The notes under the pieces were generated by a model, which worked only from the letters and a program-made list of their open reading frames with translations, was not told where the DNA came from and did not search any database. A stretch of DNA of 16,383 bases, from the NCBI GenBank assembly GCA_009691355.1, contig SICW01000011.1, positions 1-16,383 on the forward strand, read 5' to 3'. Position numbers and translations under genes: made by a program. The stretch's first letter is position 1; the number at the start of each line of letters is the position of its first letter. The stretch comes from Candidatus Woesearchaeota archaeon. Lineage in GTDB: Archaea > Nanobdellota > Nanobdellia > SCGC-AAA011-G17 > GW2011-AR17. Shown here one piece after another: positions 13,838 to 16,383 of this stretch.

Positions 13838-14317
13838 ATGGAAACACAAATTTTTGTTTTACGAACAACAGCAAATAGAGAAGATCAAGTAATTGATTTT
13901 ATTGGATCAAATGCACAGAAGAAAAAGCTAGAAGTCTATGCAATTATTCGCGCTCACGGAATGAGAGGATATATTTTCATTGAAGCCAAAGATCGTCAAG
14001 CTGCAGAAGAAAGTTTTACAGGTATTCCCTATGCAAAAGGTCTTCTTCCTAAACCCGTAGAATACAAAGAAATCGAAGGAATGCTTGAGCAAGTCAAAAT
14101 CCAAGTAAATATTCAAAAGAACGATATCGTTGAAATTATTACTGGCCCTTTCAAACGAGAAAAGGCAAAGGTCGTTCGTATCGATATACAAAAAGAGGAA
14201 GTAGTCCTAGAACTTCTAGAAACAGCAATTCCAATTCCATTAACATTAAAATTGGACTCAGTAAAAGTTATCAGAAGAGAAAACGCAACCGAGGAAGAAC
14301 TTTCTTCTTCTCAATAA
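13838..14317 (+). CDS. spt5: Transcription elongation factor Spt5 (archaeal NusG)
   Basis: Spt5, usually with Spt4, binds the RNA polymerase clamp and raises processivity, linking it to the ribosome. The 159-residue product has an NGN domain (1-85: IFVLRTTANREDQVIDFI, RGYIFIEAKDRQAAEESFTGIP, GLLPKPVEYKEIE) and one KOW domain (about 90-145: KNDIVEIITGPFKREKAKVVRID, then KEEVVLELLE). This is the normal archaeal size. A short acidic/serine tail (ATEEELSSSQ) ends the protein. It is translated with secE; uL11 follows after a 150-bp gap with its own promoter. Confidence 0.95.
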   Translation: METQIFVLRTTANREDQVIDFIGSNAQKKKLEVYAIIRAHGMRGYIFIEAKDRQAAEESFTGIPYAKGLLPKPVEYKEIEGMLEQVKIQVNIQKNDIVEIITGPFKREKAKVVRIDIQKEEVVLELLETAIPIPLTLKLDSVKVIRRENATEEELSSSQ

Positions 14318-14435
14318 CAATATCAGAGAGACAAACTTTAAAAGAAATAAAAAAGATTCTCTTAAAATAAAGTCCTAAATTGAATTCATAAAGACTCCTC
14401 CAAAAAAAACGAAAGATTTTCAGAAGGCCAAAAAC

Positions 14436-14444
14436 CTTATAAAG
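14436..14444 (+). promoter_or_regulatory. TATA box of the uL11 gene
   Basis: CTTATAAAG lies 24-32 nt before the ATG at 14468. The 150-bp gap after spt5 is AT-rich, with two weaker AT boxes near 14334 and 14361 and no other feature I can support. Confidence 0.65.
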
Positions 14445-14467
14445 CCCTAGTTTTTCTCACAACAACA

Positions 14468-15196
14468 ATGGCAAAAGAAACTGTAGATGCATTGGTAGAA
14501 GGAGGAAAAGCTTCAGCTGCTCCACCTTTGGGTCCTGCACTTGGTCCTCTCAAAGTAAATATTGGACAAGTTATTGTAGAGATCAACAAAAAAACAGCTG
14601 CATTTGCAGGTATGAAAGTGCCAATTAAAGTTATCGTTGATACAGAAACAAAAGCATTTGAAATTACTGTGGGTACACCACCAGCTTCTGGCCTTATTAT
14701 CAAAGAGCTAAATATAAAAAACGGCTCAGGAATTCCAAATAAACTTAAAGTAGGAAATCTTGCTATTGAAAGTATCATTAAAATTGCAAAGATGAAACAA
14801 GATTCTCTTTCTGCAGGATCCTTAAAAGCTGCAGTAAAAACTATTATTGGCTCTTGTAACGCAATGGGAGTTCTCGTTGAAGGAAAGAGTGCAAAAGGTA
14901 TCAATTTCGAAGTGGATAAAGGAACTTACGATAAACTTATTCAATCTGAAAAAACGGACGTCTCTGCTGAAAAGAAAACCCAGCTTGCTGAGCAACTAGC
15001 AGAAGTACAGAAGAAATTCTCCGGAGAGCTTGCAAAGATGGATGCTGCGAAGAAAGAAAAAGATGCAGCCGCTGTAGCAAAGAAAGCAGCACCAGCAGCT
15101 GGAGCAGCTCCAGCAGCAGGTACAAAGGCAGCTCCTGCAGCAGCAGGCAAAGCTCCAGCCGCAAAAGCAGCAGCAAAACCTGCAGCGAAAAAATAA
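14468..15196 (+). CDS. rpl11: Large-subunit ribosomal protein uL11 with long Ala/Lys/Pro tail
   Basis: uL11 forms the base of the ribosomal stalk where elongation factors bind. The core (1-155) is canonical: VEGGKASAAPPLGPALGPLKVNI (10-32, the Pro/Gly-rich factor-binding loop), VPIKVIVDTETKAFEI, GTPPASGLIIKEL, and the RNA-binding C-terminal domain ending IIGSCNAMGVLVEGKSAKGI (126-145). Archaeal uL11 usually stops near 160-165 residues. Here about 80 more follow: a helical charged stretch (165-200: QLAEQLAEVQKKFSGELAKMDAAKKEKDAA) and then low-complexity AAPAAG/PAAK repeats (205-242) like histone H1 tails. The tail ends at a clean stop with a T-run (15204-15210) after it. L1, L10 and L12 do not follow. 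Confidence 0.95.
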   Translation: MAKETVDALVEGGKASAAPPLGPALGPLKVNIGQVIVEINKKTAAFAGMKVPIKVIVDTETKAFEITVGTPPASGLIIKELNIKNGSGIPNKLKVGNLAIESIIKIAKMKQDSLSAGSLKAAVKTIIGSCNAMGVLVEGKSAKGINFEVDKGTYDKLIQSEKTDVSAEKKTQLAEQLAEVQKKFSGELAKMDAAKKEKDAAAVAKKAAPAAGAAPAAGTKAAPAAAGKAPAAKAAAKPAAKK

Positions 15197-15199
15197 TAA
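15192..15199 (+). promoter_or_regulatory. Possible TATA box of the SET gene
   Basis: AATAATAA overlaps the uL11 stop and lies 25-32 nt before the SET ATG at 15224. It is weaker than other boxes but has the right spacing. Confidence 0.35.
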
Positions 15200-15203
15200 A
15201 CCC

Positions 15204-15210
15204 TTTTTTT
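15204..15210 (+). terminator. Oligo-T terminator after uL11
   Basis: A run of seven T begins 8 nt after the uL11 stop codon, the archaeal-style terminator signal. It also sits between the SET gene's possible TATA box and its start. Confidence 0.5.
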
Positions 15211-15223
15211 CTTCCTCATATAA

Positions 15224-15682
15224 ATGTCATATACTATCAAGAACTGCCGCTTTGGTCGTGGAATTTTTGCAACAAGGAATATTTCTAAAGGAGAAACGAT
15301 TATCACGATTACTGGCCCTATAATCACACAAAAAGAAGTAGATAAAAGATCCGATAAAGAAGCAGCAAATGCTTTGCAAATTGATGATGACCTCTACATT
15401 GATTTTCAAGAACCAGGAGTTTTAGTAAATCATTCTTGCAACCCAAACACAGGGATATCAAGAGATACATTCCTTATAGCAATTAAGGATATATCTGTTG
15501 AAGAAGAAATTACTTGGGATTACTCTACAAGTGTTGATACAGGATGGACTATGCGTTGTGCCTGCGAAGAAAAAAGCTGTAGAAAAGTAGTGAAAGACTT
15601 CGAATCCATTCCAATAAACCTACAAAAGAAATACCTTAAACAAGGAATTGTTATGACCTACATTAAAAAGAAAGTTCAATAG
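15224..15682 (+). CDS. SET-domain protein lysine methyltransferase
   Basis: SET enzymes transfer methyl groups from SAM to protein lysines. The 152-residue product is a compact SET domain: GRGIFATRNISKGETI (11-26, SAM-binding GxG), an I-SET-like middle with Tyr58 and FQEPG, VNHSCNPNT (68-76, the pseudoknot NHSC), DISVEEEITWDY (89-100) with the catalytic-site Tyr100, and a post-SET CACEEKSC (Cys112-x-Cys114-x4-Cys119) that can bind zinc with a cysteine from NHSC. The catalytic residues look intact. A basic tail ends it. Archaeal SET proteins are scattered and little known; a Methanosarcina member methylates the chromatin protein MC1. It follows the Lys-rich-tailed uL11 by 27 nt, making uL11 a candidate substrate (inference). 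Confidence 0.88.
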   Translation: MSYTIKNCRFGRGIFATRNISKGETIITITGPIITQKEVDKRSDKEAANALQIDDDLYIDFQEPGVLVNHSCNPNTGISRDTFLIAIKDISVEEEITWDYSTSVDTGWTMRCACEEKSCRKVVKDFESIPINLQKKYLKQGIVMTYIKKKVQ

Positions 15683-15807
15683 TCACAAAGAAGTGTTCTT
15701 ATAGGAGAAAAATCTGCAAGTTGAAAAAATAAGATGTCTCTATACTGAGGATCCTGCAATAGATGACCAGCTCCCATACATGAACAAATACTTTTAGGTT
15801 TTATCAT
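15676..15807 (-). CDS. Doubtful 43-residue ORF in a gene-poor stretch
   Basis: An ATG at 15805-15807 opens a frame encoding 43 residues (MIKPKSICSCMGAGHLLQDP and onward, ending in TLLCDY). It ends inside the 3' end of the SET gene, a 7-bp tail-to-tail overlap like other pairs here. The sequence reads like protein (mixed hydrophobic, few low-complexity runs) and the frame is open upstream for another eight codons. A second protein-like reading frame (EAYSLEWFKVDFSNDKT) lies just upstream, shifted, so this may be the remnant of a larger broken gene. No TATA box has the usual spacing: TTTAAA at 15821-15826 is too close. I do not recognise it. The remainder of 15683-15870 shows nothing else clear. 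Confidence 0.25.
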   Translation of the reverse strand: MIKPKSICSCMGAGHLLQDPQYRDILFFQLADFSPIRTLLCDY

Positions 15808-15878
15808 TGCTAAAATCCACTTTAAACCATTCTAAGGAATAAGCCTCTTAGACATGACAATACCTCACGAGCGATAGC

Positions 15879-15887
15879 TATTTAAAT
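15879..15887 (+). promoter_or_regulatory. TATA box of tRNA-Pro
   Basis: TATTTAAAT is centred about 25 nt before the first base of the mature tRNA, so the predicted transcription start coincides with nucleotide 1 of the tRNA. Confidence 0.65.
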
Positions 15888-15907
15888 TACTCAAATTTCT
15901 CACTAAC

Positions 15908-15981
15908 GGGAATGTAGTATAACTTGGTTAGTACTCCAGGTTTGGGACCTGGTCATCTCGGTTCAAATCCGAGCATTCTCA
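15908..15981 (+). tRNA. tRNA-Pro (anticodon UGG)
   Basis: The 74-nt sequence folds into a full cloverleaf. Acceptor stem GGGAATG/CATTCTC has one G-U pair. D arm is GTAT/GTAC with loop AACTTGGTTA containing the GG pair. Anticodon stem CCAGG/CCTGG has loop TTTGGGA, giving anticodon TGG at 15943-15945. The variable region is TCAT, T arm CTCGG/CCGAG with loop TTCAAAT, and the discriminator is A15981. No intron is present and CCA is not encoded. It reads CCA and, by wobble, other proline codons. A T6 run starts 2 nt after the discriminator. Confidence 0.95.
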
Positions 15982-15982
15982 C

Positions 15983-15988
15983 TTTTTT
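15983..15988 (+). terminator. Oligo-T terminator of tRNA-Pro
   Basis: Six T residues follow the tRNA by one nucleotide, so the primary transcript would have almost no 3' trailer. Confidence 0.55.
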
Positions 15989-15999
15989 ATATAAAACCA

Positions 16000-16008
16000 T
16001 TTAAAAAA
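16000..16008 (+). promoter_or_regulatory. Possible TATA box of the 36-residue ORF
   Basis: TTTAAAAAA lies 20-28 nt before the ATG at 16028. An overlapping candidate, TTTATATAAA, merges with the tRNA terminator and is further away. Confidence 0.35.
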
Positions 16009-16027
16009 AGAGAAAAATCTTTATCTC

Positions 16028-16138
16028 ATGGTTACACAAGTCACACATGATGATTTTCTTAAAGTAATTACACTAGCAGAAAGAATAGAAGCACGAGAAA
16101 GTAAATGGACACTTCACTGCTTAGAAGGCTGGCCATAG
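16028..16138 (+). CDS. Possible small protein of 36 residues
   Basis: ATG at 16028 opens a 36-codon frame (MVTQVTHDDFLKVITLAERI..., ending in HCLEGWP) closed by TAG. The first two thirds look like an amphipathic helix with acidic and hydrophobic residues in turn (DDFLKVITLAERIEARE), followed by a short Trp/Cys-containing end. The TATA-like sequence at the usual leaderless distance supports it, and it fills the gap between tRNA-Pro and eL43. There is no family I recognise, and the size is near what chance allows in AT-rich DNA. It could also be the stump of a longer gene. Confidence 0.35.
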   Translation: MVTQVTHDDFLKVITLAERIEARESKWTLHCLEGWP

Positions 16139-16158
16139 AGAGAAATAGCCCCGAAAGC

Positions 16159-16167
16159 TTTATATAG
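16159..16167 (+). promoter_or_regulatory. TATA box of the eL43 gene
   Basis: TTTATATAG lies 41-49 nt before the ATG at 16208, so a leader of roughly 15-20 nt is predicted. GAGGG at 16198-16202, 5 nt before the ATG, is a matching Shine-Dalgarno site. Confidence 0.55.
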
Positions 16168-16207
16168 CTAAGAAAATCCTAAAAAAACACATCTCTAGAG
16201 GGTTCAC

Positions 16208-16383
16208 ATGAAAACAAAAAAATTAGGTTCTGTTGCACGTTTTGGTGCACGTTACGGAAAACGAACAAAATCAAAAGTTCTCACCGTCGAACAAGGTCAA
16301 AAAGTCGCTCAAAAATGTCCATACTGTTCTAGAAGCGCTGCAAAAAGGCTATCAGCAGGCATCTTTCAATGTAAAAAATGCGA
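16208..16383 (+). CDS. rpl37ae: Large-subunit ribosomal protein eL43 (L37Ae), 5' part
   Basis: The frame runs from ATG at 16208 into the window edge (58 codons). MKTKKLGSVARFGARYGKR matches the N-terminus of eL43, and the zinc ribbon is Cys37-x2-Cys40 (CPYCSRSAAKRLSAGIFQ) and Cys55-x2-Cys58, all before the cut. The archaeal protein is usually about 75-90 residues, so only the last part is missing. Unlike most genes here, it has a promoter about 45 nt upstream and a GAGGG ribosome-binding site, which suggests a leadered message. In many archaea eL43 heads a cluster with RNA polymerase subunit P and exosome/Brix-type genes, so those may lie just outside. Confidence 0.92.
   Translation, partial: MKTKKLGSVARFGARYGKRTKSKVLTVEQGQKVAQKCPYCSRSAAKRLSAGIFQCKKC

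Noticed and set aside
14437..14904. 155-codon minus-strand frame opposite uL11
   Set aside because: It lies wholly within the uL11 core and promoter and has no promoter of its own; shadow of uL11.
15040..15196. Repetitive GCAGC-rich DNA as a possible mobile or CRISPR-like repeat
   Set aside because: The repetition follows from Ala/Lys/Pro codons of the uL11 tail; no regular repeat-spacer pattern is present.
15716..15799. Plus-strand frame reading NLQVEKIRCLYTEDPAIDDQ in the gene-poor stretch
   Set aside because: It has no start codon, is under 30 codons and is antisense to the longer minus frame; kept only as a sign of possible remnants.

Overview
The window looks like a compact, AT-rich archaeal chromosome segment. 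The evidence is eIF5A with a hypusination lysine, the archaeal-only amidotransferase subunit GatE, ribosomal proteins eL40 and eL43, Sec61-gamma/SecE, an Spt5 with a single KOW domain, FtsZ, and archaeal TATA boxes. Very short intergenic regions, overlapping gene ends and several reduced proteins (GatE without its insert domain, a short Dus) fit a small-genome lineage such as DPANN (for example Woesearchaeota or Pacearchaeota). That placement is inference: no 16S rRNA gene is present.

Layout. 1-475 (-): 5' part of an unknown gene. 578-1093 (+): membrane-bound YdjM/DUF457-like protein. 1083-3912 (-): NTP_transf_6 nucleotidyltransferase, GatE and a tRNA-dihydrouridine synthase. 4009-6188 (+): Nudix hydrolase and YgiQ-like radical SAM protein. 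6185-6913 (-): TatD nuclease, divergent from an orphan methyltransferase-like gene (6965-7894). 7931-9501 (+): two tRNA methyltransferases (TrmJ-like and Trm-G10-like) with overlapping start and stop. 9481-11288 (-): eIF5A, eL40 and a site-2 protease, apparently one operon. 11419-11661 (-): small predicted coiled-coil protein. 11745-12386 (+): FKBP prolyl isomerase. 12489-15196 (+): the widespread archaeal cluster ftsZ-secE-spt5-uL11. 15224-15682 (+): SET-domain methyltransferase. Then come a gene-poor stretch, tRNA-Pro(UGG), a tiny ORF and the start of eL43, cut by the window end.

Functional theme. Most genes serve translation: tRNA modification (Dus, TrmJ, Trm-G10), Gln-tRNA formation (GatE), elongation (eIF5A), ribosomal proteins (eL40, uL11, eL43) and transcription-translation or secretion links (Spt5, SecE). 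FtsZ (division), the M50 protease and the FKBP chaperone add basic cell upkeep.

Main observations. Almost every monocistronic or first gene has a TATA-like box 24-31 nt upstream of its start codon, which predicts leaderless mRNAs; the same geometry before tRNA-Pro predicts a tRNA transcribed with no 5' leader. One near-symmetric TATA box appears to serve two divergent genes. GatE lacks the roughly 150-residue GAD insert. uL11 carries a long Ala/Lys/Pro tail resembling histone H1 tails, and where L1 usually follows there is a SET methyltransferase gene instead. Several genes end in T-runs that double as last codons and probable terminators, and the convergent gene pairs overlap. No mobile element or CRISPR array was seen.
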